Of a DNA stretch of 64,000 bases, positions 20,781 through 29,254 are shown one piece after another. Each line of letters begins with the position of its first letter. Position 1 is the stretch's first letter. The stretch covers positions 1 to 64,000 of the forward strand of contig NZ_JAKSYC010000110.1 in assembly GCF_022829585.1 (NCBI RefSeq). Direction: 5' to 3'. The translations under genes and the position numbers were made by a program. Origin of the DNA: Methylobacterium sp. J-026. Its GTDB lineage: Bacteria > Pseudomonadota > Alphaproteobacteria > Rhizobiales > Beijerinckiaceae. Below the pieces are notes generated by a model, which did not search any database, was not told where the DNA came from, and worked only from the letters and a program-made list of their open reading frames with translations.

Positions 20781-20871
20781 AAATTACCTCGCATGAACGA
20801 TGATGTACGACAGGCGCTCCGTGAAACCTGCCGTTACACCCTGCGGCCTCCACGATAGCCGCCGTGTTGGC

Positions 20872-21996
20872 CTATCGCGCATGCCTGTCGATGATGGATC
20901 GCACCAAGTGAGCGATACTGCGCGCCGTTCCATCTGCCAGATCACCGTAGAAAGGCAAGCAGAGAACGTCCTGGGCTGCCTTCCTGGCCTCCGGTAGACT
21001 GTCGAGGGGAGCGAGGTGGCGATAGGGTTTGAAATCGGCGATGAGCGGGTAGAAATATCTGCGACTGAATACATTAAATCTTTTAAGTTCGTGATATATC
21101 ACATCTCGGAATTGCTCAATCCTGATCGGAAAATACTGATAAGATCCGCCGACGCAGGCGGGATAATCCGGGATGTGGACCTGCCGCACGGGCGATAGCT
21201 CTTCGGTGTAAATCGCCCTGACATCCCGGCGCCGGGACAATTCCTGCTGGTAGGTTCGGAGATTCAACAGCCCGAAGAGAGCATGGACTTCGCTCATTTT
21301 GCCGTTCAAGCCGACGCTATCCACGGTATCTTCGTCTATGATGCCGAAATTCCGGTAGTTTTTAAGACGGTCGTAGCGCTCTAGTGAACCGGTGCTCACC
21401 GCTCCACCCTCGATCGTGTTGAAGAGTTTTGTGGCGTGGAAAGAAAACACGCTTGCGTCACCGAAATCGGCGATGGATCGACCGCCGACTGTCGCGGCGA
21501 AGGCATGCGCCGCGTCGTAGATGAGCCGAAGGTCATGCTCCGCGGCGATGGCGGCAAGTTCATCGAGCCGGCACGGGAATCCGTAAACGTGCACGGCCAG
21601 GATGCAGCGGGTGCGATCCGTGATCTTCTTGCGAACTTCGACAGGATCGAGGGTCAGGTGTTCCGGTTCGATATCGGCGAAGACCGGCTGCAACCCGACG
21701 GCCTTGATGGAATGGGTGGTGGCTGCAAAGGAGAACGGAGTCGTGATGACTTCAGAGCCGGGCGGCAGGTCAAGCGCCTGCAACGCAGCCATCAGCGCGA
21801 TCGTGCCGTTATTGTACAAGACTAAATTATGGCCGCCCAGCACGGCGCGCAGTTCGAGTTCCAATTCCTGATGCATGGGGCCCATATTCGTAACGTTTCC
21901 GCTCTGATAGACGCGCTCCATCCCCGAGGACAGTTGCGACAGAGGCGGCAACATCGGCTTGGTTATGAAGATGGGATGCGAGAATGCCGGCATCAT
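20872..21996 (-). CDS. DegT/DnrJ/EryC1/StrS-type sugar aminotransferase
   Basis: PLP-dependent enzyme that aminates a nucleotide-linked keto-sugar. The 374 residues show the cofactor sequence YNNGTIALMAALQALDLPPG, VITTPFSFAATTHSI, the aspartate in IYDAAHAFAA, and the Schiff-base lysine in FSFHATKLFNTIEGG. Most close relatives act on UDP- or dTDP-keto-sugars for O-antigen, capsule or glycoprotein sugars. It follows the ATP-grasp gene by 60 bases and precedes the glycosyltransferase by 91. With the Gfo/Idh dehydrogenase of the same operon it could form an oxidise-then-aminate pair (as WbpB/WbpE or GnnA/GnnB), which is inference. The start may be either of two consecutive ATGs. Confidence 0.9.
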   Translation of the reverse strand: MMPAFSHPIFITKPMLPPLSQLSSGMERVYQSGNVTNMGPMHQELELELRAVLGGHNLVLYNNGTIALMAALQALDLPPGSEVITTPFSFAATTHSIKAVGLQPVFADIEPEHLTLDPVEVRKKITDRTRCILAVHVYGFPCRLDELAAIAAEHDLRLIYDAAHAFAATVGGRSIADFGDASVFSFHATKLFNTIEGGAVSTGSLERYDRLKNYRNFGIIDEDTVDSVGLNGKMSEVHALFGLLNLRTYQQELSRRRDVRAIYTEELSPVRQVHIPDYPACVGGSYQYFPIRIEQFRDVIYHELKRFNVFSRRYFYPLIADFKPYRHLAPLDSLPEARKAAQDVLCLPFYGDLADGTARSIAHLVRSIIDRHAR

Positions 21997-22056
21997 TTGA
22001 ATTTGACCGTTGAAATTGTGTGCAAGCCGAATACTTAATTATACGCAAGCACATCC

Positions 22057-23235
22057 CTAATCATACCCCTCCTTTGGAAGTTGATCCTCCGTCGTCGGAC
22101 AATCTTCGTAGATCTCGCGGCTCAAAAAGGACTCGTAGAGATCGTTTGCGGCCTCGGCAGAAGTCGTTTCGAGGAAGAGGACGCCAGATCTGGCCTTCTG
22201 ATCCGGAAGAAGGGCCTCGCCCATTCGCTGGATCGGATAAAAGGCGCGGAGCGGCAGCGGATGCTTCAATTCCAAGCCGGAATTGATGCCGCTTCGAGTC
22301 GACGTGACCGTATGCCGGACGACGAAACGGTCGAGATCCGAGGAGCCCGTCACTGTCTCCCCGATGAAGTAGGACGCATAGCGGGCTGCGTAGGGGAAAC
22401 CTGTCGCGTATTCGATCAGGAGCGCGTAGAGATCGCCGGGGCAGCGGCGGGTCGCCTCGATGAGGTACGGCTGCCCGTCCCGCAGGACGAACTGGATGTG
22501 GAGAAGCCCGTCCTTCAGGTCGAGGTACTCGCTGATCCGGTGGACATAGGCGGCGAAAGCCGATGCCAGCGCCGCGGGCATGTCCCGGACGACGAAGCTC
22601 GTGTCGACGGCAAAACGGTTGGCGGAGGAACCTTCCTGGACGAAAAAAGCCTGCGTGGCCTCAAACTGCTCCACGAAAACTGTGTAGCTGTAGAGCGGAC
22701 CGGCGATAAACTCCTCGACGAGGATCGAGGCGGTCGGGCTCGTCCCGGTCGCCGCACGACGGGCGGCGGCGAAATCTCCAAGATTGTTGCCGTCGAAGAT
22801 CGTGATACCGCGCCCGCTGAAAGAATCGGCCGGCTTGCAGATGAAAAGACCGGCGCGGGGAAATGCGGTCTCAGGCACCACGGGGGGCGCTGGTAAGCCA
22901 AGTTCGCGGCAGAGTTCGCGAAACTTCCTCTTGTCGCTCAGGACGTCGATCACGGACGGCGGATCGATATGGGGGGAGACAGCGGTGGCGGCCGCGGCCG
23001 CGAGCGAGACATCCGTGCATCCCGGAACGACGAGTCCGCAATGGTGTTCGCGGAGCCAGATCTTCACGGCCTCCAGTTGGCTATAGTCCTGCTGCACCCA
23101 ACGGGCCCCGGCCTTCCTGGCCAGGATGTCATCTGCGCGCGAGCCCATGACCCAGAGGTCCATGCCCCTATGAGCAAGGTAATCGTATATGGGCAGCGCG
23201 GAGAACGCCGGATCCAGCAAGAGTACCGGTCTCAT
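22057..23235 (-). CDS. ATP-grasp ligase of the glycan operon
   Basis: A 392-residue ATP-grasp protein. The N-terminal part is Rossmann-like (PVLLLDPAFSALPIYDYLAH), the middle has the ATP-binding lysine region FICKPADSFSGRGITIF, the hinge ILVEEFIAGPLYSYTVF and the metal-binding end YLIEATRRCPGDLY. Such enzymes join a carboxylate to an amine through an acyl phosphate. Here it may attach an amino acid or other acid to an amino sugar, or amidate a uronate; this is inference from context. ATG 23235 is chosen because the domain begins there; the longer frame to 23487 runs into the upstream gene. Spacers of 53 and 60 bases make it operonic. Confidence 0.8.
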   Translation of the reverse strand: MRPVLLLDPAFSALPIYDYLAHRGMDLWVMGSRADDILARKAGARWVQQDYSQLEAVKIWLREHHCGLVVPGCTDVSLAAAAATAVSPHIDPPSVIDVLSDKRKFRELCRELGLPAPPVVPETAFPRAGLFICKPADSFSGRGITIFDGNNLGDFAAARRAATGTSPTASILVEEFIAGPLYSYTVFVEQFEATQAFFVQEGSSANRFAVDTSFVVRDMPAALASAFAAYVHRISEYLDLKDGLLHIQFVLRDGQPYLIEATRRCPGDLYALLIEYATGFPYAARYASYFIGETVTGSSDLDRFVVRHTVTSTRSGINSGLELKHPLPLRAFYPIQRMGEALLPDQKARSGVLFLETTSAEAANDLYESFLSREIYEDCPTTEDQLPKEGYD

Positions 23236-23288
23236 AATCCAAGTTTCCGTTCTGCAGTGCTCGGGAGCACTGATAGATCTGGGTACAT

Positions 23289-24344
23289 TTAGTGCGGCAC
23301 AACGACGGTCCGGCCGTCCTTCGCGGCCCGTAGGATCGCGTCCAGCACCACCATGTTGTTGTAGCCATCCCGTGCAGACACGAGCGGCGTGGCCCGACCG
23401 CGGATCACGTCGATGAAATGGGCGATCTGGCGCTCCAGCGGGTCGGCCCGGTCGGTCTCGAGTTCGCGGCTCTCGAAGGGTCGCCACCAGGATGGTGCTT
23501 CGGCACTCGAATAAAGTCTTGCCTTCATACTTTGGAAATCGAGCGATCCATTTGTACCCGCCAGATGGTAGGCATATTCATCCTCATAGTATGGATATGC
23601 TGTATTCTCGCCGCTGGTCATCTCCCAACTCTTGCTGCTGGCTGCGACATCCGAGAGGATGAAAGTGCCGAGGCATCCGTTGTGGAAGCGCAGCCCCACC
23701 GCGAGGGTGTCCTCAACGGGGAACCCCCGCACGGCATTGCTGGCGAGCGCGACAACACGCTCCACCTCGCCGCATAGCGACCGCATGATGCCGATCTCGT
23801 GGATCAGATTGATGAGGGCCGGCCCCCCGCCCGGCCTGCTTCGCCAAGGTCCGTCCGCGAAATATTCGGTGGGCTTGTAGAACTGGGCCGAGCCCTGGAC
23901 GGTCACCAGCCGGCCGAATTCCGGCGCCTGGACGAACGCGCGGGCCCGCTGCAGCAACGGGCTGTGCGCCCGGTGATGTCCAGTCATCACCGGCACGCCG
24001 CTTTTCTCCGACGCCTCCACGATCGCCTGTGCGGTGACGAGGTCATCGGATAGCGGCTTCTCCACCAGCGTCGGCAGACCGGCTGCGATGCAGGCAAGCG
24101 CCTGCGGGCCGTGGTTCCCGTTGGGTGAACTGATGATCGCACCATCGAAGCGGGAGCCCGCCAGCGCGTCTTCGATGGTGGTGTGGAAACTGGCCCCGAT
24201 GCCCTCGGCGGCGTCGCGGTGGCCGTTCCTGTCCGGAGCGACGATCGCGGCCAGGACGCAATCGTCCCGCTCGCGGATTCGCGCCGCATGGACGAGGCCG
24301 ATCAAGCCAGGGCCGGATAGGAGCAATCTGAGCGGTTGATGCAT
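23289..24344 (-). CDS. Gfo/Idh/MocA family dehydrogenase
   Basis: An NAD(P)-dependent sugar or cyclitol oxidoreductase of 351 residues. The Rossmann motif is SGPGLIGLVHAARI, and the family EKP motif, which holds the catalytic lysine, is seen in PTLVEKPLSDDL. A histidine/aspartate pair typical of the second catalytic site may lie in ALINLIHEIGIMRSL. First gene of the minus-strand glycan operon. ATG 24344 begins the domain (MHQPLRLLLSGPG); a longer frame to 24452 would be leader sequence. It could oxidise the 3- or 4-position of a nucleotide sugar for the DegT aminotransferase downstream. Confidence 0.88.
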   Translation of the reverse strand: MHQPLRLLLSGPGLIGLVHAARIRERDDCVLAAIVAPDRNGHRDAAEGIGASFHTTIEDALAGSRFDGAIISSPNGNHGPQALACIAAGLPTLVEKPLSDDLVTAQAIVEASEKSGVPVMTGHHRAHSPLLQRARAFVQAPEFGRLVTVQGSAQFYKPTEYFADGPWRSRPGGGPALINLIHEIGIMRSLCGEVERVVALASNAVRGFPVEDTLAVGLRFHNGCLGTFILSDVAASSKSWEMTSGENTAYPYYEDEYAYHLAGTNGSLDFQSMKARLYSSAEAPSWWRPFESRELETDRADPLERQIAHFIDVIRGRATPLVSARDGYNNMVVLDAILRAAKDGRTVVVPH

Positions 24345-24421
24345 GCGATCGACCCCGCCGCCGTTACGCTGAAGGGGTGTGCTTAGCTTCAAAAATCGTC
24401 GCTCTGTCAAGTTAAGCCGAG

Positions 24422-24467
24422 AAAACCAAGGGTTGTTATAACAACCAATCAAGTAAACTTTGGTTTT
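24422..24467. promoter_or_regulatory. Nested palindrome upstream of the glycan operon
   Basis: The outer arms AAAACCAA (24422-24429) and TTGGTTTT (24460-24467) enclose a perfect 16-bp palindrome GGTTGTTATAACAACC (24431-24446). The + strand continues in Ts. It lies 78-123 bases before the first gene, in its probable leader, and can act as a terminator for + strand RNA, an operator, or a leader structure. Confidence 0.5.
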
Positions 24468-24567
24468 TTTGAAGCAAATATTCCATTTGTATTATTTCAT
24501 TACGCAGGTAGATTTTTATAATAGGCAATTTTGTATCTTATTTTTCCGCGTCTCAAAAATTTCATAC

Positions 24568-24595
24568 AATCTCTGTTTCACATTAGAGATTTTTT
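24568..24595 (+). terminator. Intrinsic terminator, + strand
   Basis: AATCTCT (24568-24574), a 10-base loop, AGAGATT (24585-24591), then a T-run to 24595. The orientation would stop + strand RNA within the AT-rich spacer, about 220 bases upstream of the glycan operon. Confidence 0.5.
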
Positions 24596-24801
24596 GATGT
24601 TCAATTCGTTTTTTTCAATTTGTAAAACATGTCTTTGGCGTTCAGTTATTTGGATTTCGCCTTCGCTGAAAAAGTATCCTATGTTTCGTTGAGGGATCGA
24701 ATTATATCACCAGCCATCGAGCGTGAGGGAATGTGCAGGTTGATCGGTGCCCTCGACGGGCGACGGCCCGTCTGCGCGTCGATCACGCCGATGCGAATGC
24801 C

Positions 24802-24841
24802 CCGATCGCGGCGGTGGCCGTGTCGACACCGCCGCGATCGG
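24802..24841. repeat. 15-bp perfect inverted repeat
   Basis: CCGATCGCGGCGGTG (24802-24816) and CACCGCCGCGATCGG (24827-24841) are exact reverse complements around a 10-base loop. It lies in the gene-poor spacer between the glycan operon and dusA. It may be a terminator, a site-specific recombination relic or chance in GC-rich DNA. Confidence 0.5.
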
Positions 24842-25297
24842 CGGCTTGAATGGCCAGCTCGGCGTCGGGGCTTTGCCCTGGCCGACCGGCCCGCCCGGGG
24901 GAGGGGGGTGACGGGCTCCGGGGCTGAACCGGCGGTCGCTTCGGGGGCGCGCGTTCTGATGGATCCCGGCCGGTTCGACGCGCGCCGCCGTCACGGAGGC
25001 AGGCTTTCATCCGGCGGGCGGTGATTGCGGGCCGGTCAAGACGCTGGCGCGCAGGGCCGGCCGCAGGGGCCCGGGAGAAGATACAGGGTGTCTCCTCGAC
25101 GCGCCGGCCGCAGGCCCGCTTCCGCGACGAGCCGCCCCCCGCTCTTTTGAGGACTATCCGGGCATGATAACCCAACGCCCGGATCTCACGCGCGGGCGTC
25201 CCATCGCGGCGCGGCACGCACAACACGGGTGGATGGCGATCCATCCGAGGCCCGATGGCGCACGGTGAGGCGCGGGACATGACGAAAGCGACAGCAC

Positions 25298-26317
25298 GTG
25301 ATTGCCGCCCCGAAAGACCCTGACCCTCTCGCCGGCTGGCGCTTCTCCGTCGCCCCGATGATGCACTGGACGGATCGCCACTGTCGGGCGTTCCACAGGA
25401 CGCTCTCGGCGCACGCGCGGCTCTACACCGAGATGGTGACAACGGGGGCGGTGCTGCACGGTCCGCGTGAGCGCCTGCTCGGCTTCTCGGAGGTCGAGCA
25501 CCCGGTCGCCGTCCAGCTCGGCGGCTCGGACCCGGCAGAGCTGGCGCGGGCCGCGCGGATCGCTGCGGAATTCGGCTACGACGAGGTCAACCTCAATGTC
25601 GGCTGCCCCTCGGACCGGGTGCAGGACGGCCGCTTCGGCGCCTGCCTCATGCGCGAGCCGGCCCTGGTCGCCGACTGCGTGGCCGCCATGAAGGCGGCGG
25701 TCGCCGTGCCAGTGACGGTCAAGTGCCGCATCGGGGTCGACGATCAGGATCCCGAGGCGGCCCTCGACGCCCTGGCCGACGCGGTGGTGGCCGCGGGCGT
25801 CGACGGGGTGATCGTCCATGCCCGCAAGGCCTGGCTCCAGGGCCTCTCACCCAAGGAGAACCGGGACGTGCCGCCGCTCGATTACGGCCGGGCGGCACGG
25901 CTGAAGCAGCGTCTGCCGAGCCTGCCGCTCGCGGTGAATGGCGGCCTGCGCGATCTCGACGCCGCCCAAGCCCGCCTCGCCGAGGTCGACGGCGTCATGG
26001 TCGGCCGCGCCGCCTATGCCGAGCCGGCCCTGCTTCTGGGCGTAGATCCCGCGCTGTTCGGAACCCCCGCACCGGCCCCCGACGCCTTCGCGGCGGTCGA
26101 GGCGTTCGAGCCGTATATCGCCGCGATCCTGGCCGGCGGGGAGCGCCTCCACGCGGTGACCCGGCACATGCTCGGGCTGTTCAACGGCCGGCCCGGCGCC
26201 CGGGCCTACCGGCGCCACCTCTCGACCCACGGGCTGCGGCCCGAGGCCGGGCTTTCGACCCTGCGCGAGGCCGTGGCGCTGGTCTCCCGGGAGGTGCCCA
26301 CGGCGCGGGCGGCCTGA
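25298..26317 (+). CDS. dusA: tRNA-dihydrouridine(20/20a) synthase
   Basis: Flavoenzyme that reduces uridines 20 and 20a in the tRNA D-loop. The FMN barrel opens SVAPMMHWTDRHCRAFHR, has NLNVGCPSDRVQ, the active-site cysteine in GRFGACLMREP, and HARKAWLQGLSPKENRD with DVPPLDYG, which is the DusA-type signature. 339 residues, C-terminal helical domain RHMLGLFNGRPGARAYRRHL. The reading frame starts at GTG 25298. It stands alone between the island junction and the protease gene, converging with the latter 12 bases apart. Confidence 0.95.
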   Translation: MIAAPKDPDPLAGWRFSVAPMMHWTDRHCRAFHRTLSAHARLYTEMVTTGAVLHGPRERLLGFSEVEHPVAVQLGGSDPAELARAARIAAEFGYDEVNLNVGCPSDRVQDGRFGACLMREPALVADCVAAMKAAVAVPVTVKCRIGVDDQDPEAALDALADAVVAAGVDGVIVHARKAWLQGLSPKENRDVPPLDYGRAARLKQRLPSLPLAVNGGLRDLDAAQARLAEVDGVMVGRAAYAEPALLLGVDPALFGTPAPAPDAFAAVEAFEPYIAAILAGGERLHAVTRHMLGLFNGRPGARAYRRHLSTHGLRPEAGLSTLREAVALVSREVPTARAA

Positions 26318-26329
26318 GCCGAAGGCCCG

Positions 26330-27022
26330 TCAGGGCGGGCTCAGGATCAGGCGGTCGCCACGGACCGCATAGCCCGACAGGCGTTGCAGGAAGCTCTGTC
26401 CGAGTAGATTGGCCGACAGCGCGCCGGGCTTGACCACCATGGCGTTCAGCCGCCGCTCCGTGATCGGGCCGATGCTGAGCGAGTCGAGCTGGACCGGCGC
26501 CGCGTAGGCGATGCCGTTGGCCGTGGACACGCGCGCCGTGAACGCCGCGGCGGCGGGTGCGAGGCCGAGGGCGGCGGCGTTCTCGGCGGTCAGGACGACG
26601 CTGCTCGCGCCCGTATCGAACAGGAACGCTTGCGGTCGGCCGTTCACCTCGGCCTCGACCCGGAATTCGCCATCCGCCCGCCGGACGATCGTGACGGCAC
26701 CGTCAGGGCCCGGGATCGCGGTTCCGGGCCGCACCGCACCGACCACCCGGGCGCCGAGGCCCCGGATCCGATCCCGCTCGCCGTAGCCGATGATCAGGGC
26801 GAGGCCGATCAGCGCCCAGGCCAGGAGCGCGCGCAGGTTCGCGCCGAGCGAGGCGGTGAACGTCCGCCAGAACCCGGCCACCACCAGGATGAGGATCATC
26901 CCGGTCCAGGCGAAGCTCGCGAGCTGGTCCTGCCCGATCAGGCCGCCGACGCTGTCGCTGCCGTCGCTGAGCACGAGGGCGGCGAGGACCAGCGCGAGGG
27001 CGGCGAGCCCGATCAGGATCAT
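26330..27022 (-). CDS. Membrane-anchored retropepsin-like aspartic protease
   Basis: A 230-residue protein with membrane helices at about residues 1-20 (ILIGLAALALVLAALVLS), 36-55 and 65-80, then a single retropepsin-type domain with the catalytic FLFDTGASSVVLT. The later sequence VQLDSLSIGPITERRLNAMV and LGQSFLQRL fits the clan AA/TIGR02281 family of bacterial single-domain aspartic proteases that act as dimers. Faces the periplasm by the expected topology. ATG 27022 overlaps the stop of the DUF1289 gene by four bases, so they are translationally coupled. Substrate unknown. Confidence 0.85.
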   Translation of the reverse strand: MILIGLAALALVLAALVLSDGSDSVGGLIGQDQLASFAWTGMILILVVAGFWRTFTASLGANLRALLAWALIGLALIIGYGERDRIRGLGARVVGAVRPGTAIPGPDGAVTIVRRADGEFRVEAEVNGRPQAFLFDTGASSVVLTAENAAALGLAPAAAAFTARVSTANGIAYAAPVQLDSLSIGPITERRLNAMVVKPGALSANLLGQSFLQRLSGYAVRGDRLILSPP

Positions 27023-27267
27023 GACGGCAGCGCCACCTCCGGCGGCGTCAGGTGGGCCGCGCGCATCCGGGCGCCGAGCCCGGCCATGACGGTGCGGCGC
27101 TGCGGCTCCGACATCCTGCCCCAGGCGGCGATCTCGTCGCGGGTCCGGCCGCAGCCGCGGCACAGCCCGGTGACGGGTTCGAGCACGCAGACCCCGGTGC
27201 AGGGGGAGGAGGGTTTTTGCGCGGGCGGCATCCGAAAACCCTGGCCGGCGGATCGTGGCCAGGTCAT
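27019..27267 (-). CDS. DUF1289 cysteine-rich protein
   Basis: An 82-residue protein with four cysteines in the DUF1289 pattern: PCTGVCVLEPVTGLCRGCGR followed by TRDEIAAWGRMSEPQRR. The cysteines probably bind zinc or an iron-sulfur cluster. It overlaps the protease gene by ATGA and comes first in that two-gene operon. The family is widespread in proteobacteria without an assigned role. GTG/ATG choices upstream of residue 12 are open; ATG 27235 (MPPAQKPSSPC) is also possible. Confidence 0.85.
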   Translation of the reverse strand: MTWPRSAGQGFRMPPAQKPSSPCTGVCVLEPVTGLCRGCGRTRDEIAAWGRMSEPQRRTVMAGLGARMRAAHLTPPEVALPS

Positions 27268-27295
27268 GACCGATCAGGGCGCCGCGGCCGGGGCG

Positions 27296-28120
27296 TCACC
27301 CCGCCGCCGCCGCGACCAGGGCCAGCAGGGCGGCGATCTCGGAGACCTGCTGGCAGGCGCCGATCACGTCCCCGGTCTGGCCGCCGATCTTTTGCCGCGC
27401 CAGCCGCGTCAGGCCCAGGGCCGCGAGGCCCGCGCACGGGATCATCAGCGCGACGCCGCCGAAGGGCAGGCCGAGCGGAACGGCGGCGAGCGCCAGACCC
27501 GCGCCGAGGCCGAGGGCGGTGGCGAGGCTCGCCCGATCCGGGCGTCCGACCGAGGCGGAGAGCCCCCCCGGGCGTGCGGGCTCCAGCAGCACCATCGGGG
27601 CCAGGGCGGCGACCCGCGACACAGCGGCGGCGAGCCCGAGCGCGGTGGCGGCCGCGTAGCCGGTGCGGTCGAGGAGCGTCGCCAGGGCGCCGATGCGCAG
27701 GGCCAACGCCAGCACCAGCGCCGCCCCGCCATAGGCGCCGATGCGGCTGTCGCGCATGATCTCCAGGCGACGCTCCCGGGTCGTGCCGCCGCCGAAACCG
27801 TCCGCCACGTCGGCGAGGCCGTCCTCGTGGAGGGCCCCCGTGGCCACCACCAGGACCGCGACGGCAAGCGTCGCCGCCAGGAACGGCCCGAGCCCGATCC
27901 ACCAACCCGCCGCCAGCACCAGGGCGGCCGGCAGGGCGACGATCACGCCGGCCAGGGGCAGCATCCGCGGCAGGCGGGTGAAATCCGGACTGCGATGCGG
28001 ATCCGGCTCCCCGGGCAGTTGCGGCACGGGCAGGCGGGAGTAGAACCGCACGCACCCGGCGAGGTCGTACAGGGCGCCGCGCCCGGGCCAGTCGGCCTCG
28101 CCGCCGGTCTGCCTGTCCAT
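27296..28120 (-). CDS. cobS: Adenosylcobinamide-GDP ribazoletransferase
   Basis: Membrane enzyme that joins adenosylcobinamide-GDP to alpha-ribazole in the last steps of cobalamin assembly. Hydrophobic protein of 274 residues with the family hallmarks YSRLPVPQLPGEPDP, ATGALHEDGLADVADGFGGG, and RDSRIGAYGGAALVL (metal and phosphate contacts), and C-terminal RQKIGGQTGDVIGACQQ. ATG 28120 gives the family-type start. It is divergent from cobT, 99 bp apart; no cobalamin riboswitch fits in that gap. Confidence 0.95.
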   Translation of the reverse strand: MDRQTGGEADWPGRGALYDLAGCVRFYSRLPVPQLPGEPDPHRSPDFTRLPRMLPLAGVIVALPAALVLAAGWWIGLGPFLAATLAVAVLVVATGALHEDGLADVADGFGGGTTRERRLEIMRDSRIGAYGGAALVLALALRIGALATLLDRTGYAAATALGLAAAVSRVAALAPMVLLEPARPGGLSASVGRPDRASLATALGLGAGLALAAVPLGLPFGGVALMIPCAGLAALGLTRLARQKIGGQTGDVIGACQQVSEIAALLALVAAAAG

Positions 28121-28219
28121 CGCGGTCTCCCGCACCGCCCGCCGGTGGCGCGGGCCGGCCCGGTATACCCGCCCCGATCCGGCTCCGTCTGCCCGCGCCC
28201 ACAGGAAATCATCGCCGCC

Positions 28220-29251
28220 ATGACCGAGGCAAGCCCGTTCGACGATATCCGCAACCTGCTGCGGGCGATGCCCGGACCCGACCAGGAGGCGCAGGACGCC
28301 GTCGCCGCAAGGGACGCCACCCTGACCAAACCCGCGGGCTCCCTCGGGCGCCTGGAGAGCCTCGTGTCCTGGCTGGCAGCCTGGCAGGGCAAGGCGCCGC
28401 CGAGCCTCGATCGCCCCCTGGTCTGCGTCTTCGCCGGCAGCCACGGGGTGACGCGGCGGGGCGTCTCGGCCTTCCCGGACGCGGTCAACCGGCAGATGCT
28501 CGACAATTTCGCGGCGGGCGGAGCCGCGATCAACCAGATCTGTGCGGCCTACGGGCTCGGCTTCAAGGTGTTCGACCTCGCCCTCGACCTGCCGACCGGC
28601 GACATCACCGAAGGGCCGGCCCTCGACGAGCGCGCCACCGTCGCCACCATGGCGTTCGGCATGGAGGCGGTGGCCGCGGGCACCGACTGCCTCGGCATCG
28701 GCGAGATGGGCATCGGCAACACCACGGTGGCCGCCGCCCTCTATGCCGCCCTGTTCGGCGGCGATCCCGCCCACTGGGTCGGGCACGGCACGGGCGTGGA
28801 CCGGGAGGGCTTAAGCCGGAAGGTCGCGGCCGTGGAGGCGGCGCTCGCCCACCATGCCGGCCATCTCGGCGATCCGCTCCAGATGCTCGCCCGCCTCGGC
28901 GGCCGGGAGATCGCCGCCATGGTGGGGGCGATCCTGGCAGCCCGGCTGCAGCGGATCCCGGTGGTGATCGACGGCTACGTGGCGACCGCCGCGGCGGCCG
29001 TGCTGCACGCCGCCGACCCGTCCGCCCTCGACCATTGCCTCGCCGGCCACGTCTCGGCGGAGGGCGTCCATGCGGAGGTTCTGGAGCGGCTCGGCCTCGT
29101 GCCGCTGCTGGCGCTCGGCATGCGGCTCGGCGAGGCCTCCGGCGCCGCCATGGCGATGGGCATGCTCAAGGGGGCGCTGGCCTGCCACACCGGCATGGCG
29201 ACCTTCGCGCAAGCGGGGGTGTCCGGGAAGGGGGCGGCTCCCACGGGCTGA
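28220..29251 (+). CDS. cobT: Nicotinate-nucleotide--dimethylbenzimidazole phosphoribosyltransferase
   Basis: Makes alpha-ribazole phosphate from 5,6-dimethylbenzimidazole for the lower ligand of cobalamin. The 343 residues include KPAGSLGRLESLVSWLAAWQ, FAGSHGVTRRGVSAFP, the DMB-pocket EMGIGNTTVAAALYAALFG, the GTGVD phosphate loop, and the catalytic glutamate region HVSAEGVHAEVLERLGL. Divergent from cobS; both likely share the 99-bp control region. Cobalamin is needed by methylmalonyl-CoA mutase, which fits the mce gene elsewhere in the window. Confidence 0.95.
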   Translation: MTEASPFDDIRNLLRAMPGPDQEAQDAVAARDATLTKPAGSLGRLESLVSWLAAWQGKAPPSLDRPLVCVFAGSHGVTRRGVSAFPDAVNRQMLDNFAAGGAAINQICAAYGLGFKVFDLALDLPTGDITEGPALDERATVATMAFGMEAVAAGTDCLGIGEMGIGNTTVAAALYAALFGGDPAHWVGHGTGVDREGLSRKVAAVEAALAHHAGHLGDPLQMLARLGGREIAAMVGAILAARLQRIPVVIDGYVATAAAAVLHAADPSALDHCLAGHVSAEGVHAEVLERLGLVPLLALGMRLGEASGAAMAMGMLKGALACHTGMATFAQAGVSGKGAAPTG

Positions 29252-29254
29252 CGC

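Larger units (their letters stand above)
24345..25297. other. Gene-poor spacer, AT-rich then GC-rich
   Basis: The first 370 bases are strikingly AT-rich for this genome and hold the nested palindrome and the terminator listed above. From about 24740 the composition returns to high GC. A + strand frame (24629-25024) and a minus-strand frame ending at 24783 (..AELAIQAADRGGVDTATAAI) are open but change character half way and match nothing I know. A 15-bp inverted repeat sits at 24802-24841. The region looks like an island junction with decayed sequence. Confidence 0.5.

Noticed and set aside
24629..25024. A + strand frame of 131 codons in the island junction
   Set aside because: It starts in AT-rich DNA and continues in GC-rich Arg-rich sequence with no shared character, no ribosome site and no family.
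28121..28219. A cobalamin riboswitch between cobS and cobT
   Set aside because: The 99-bp gap is too short and lacks the B12-box sequence.
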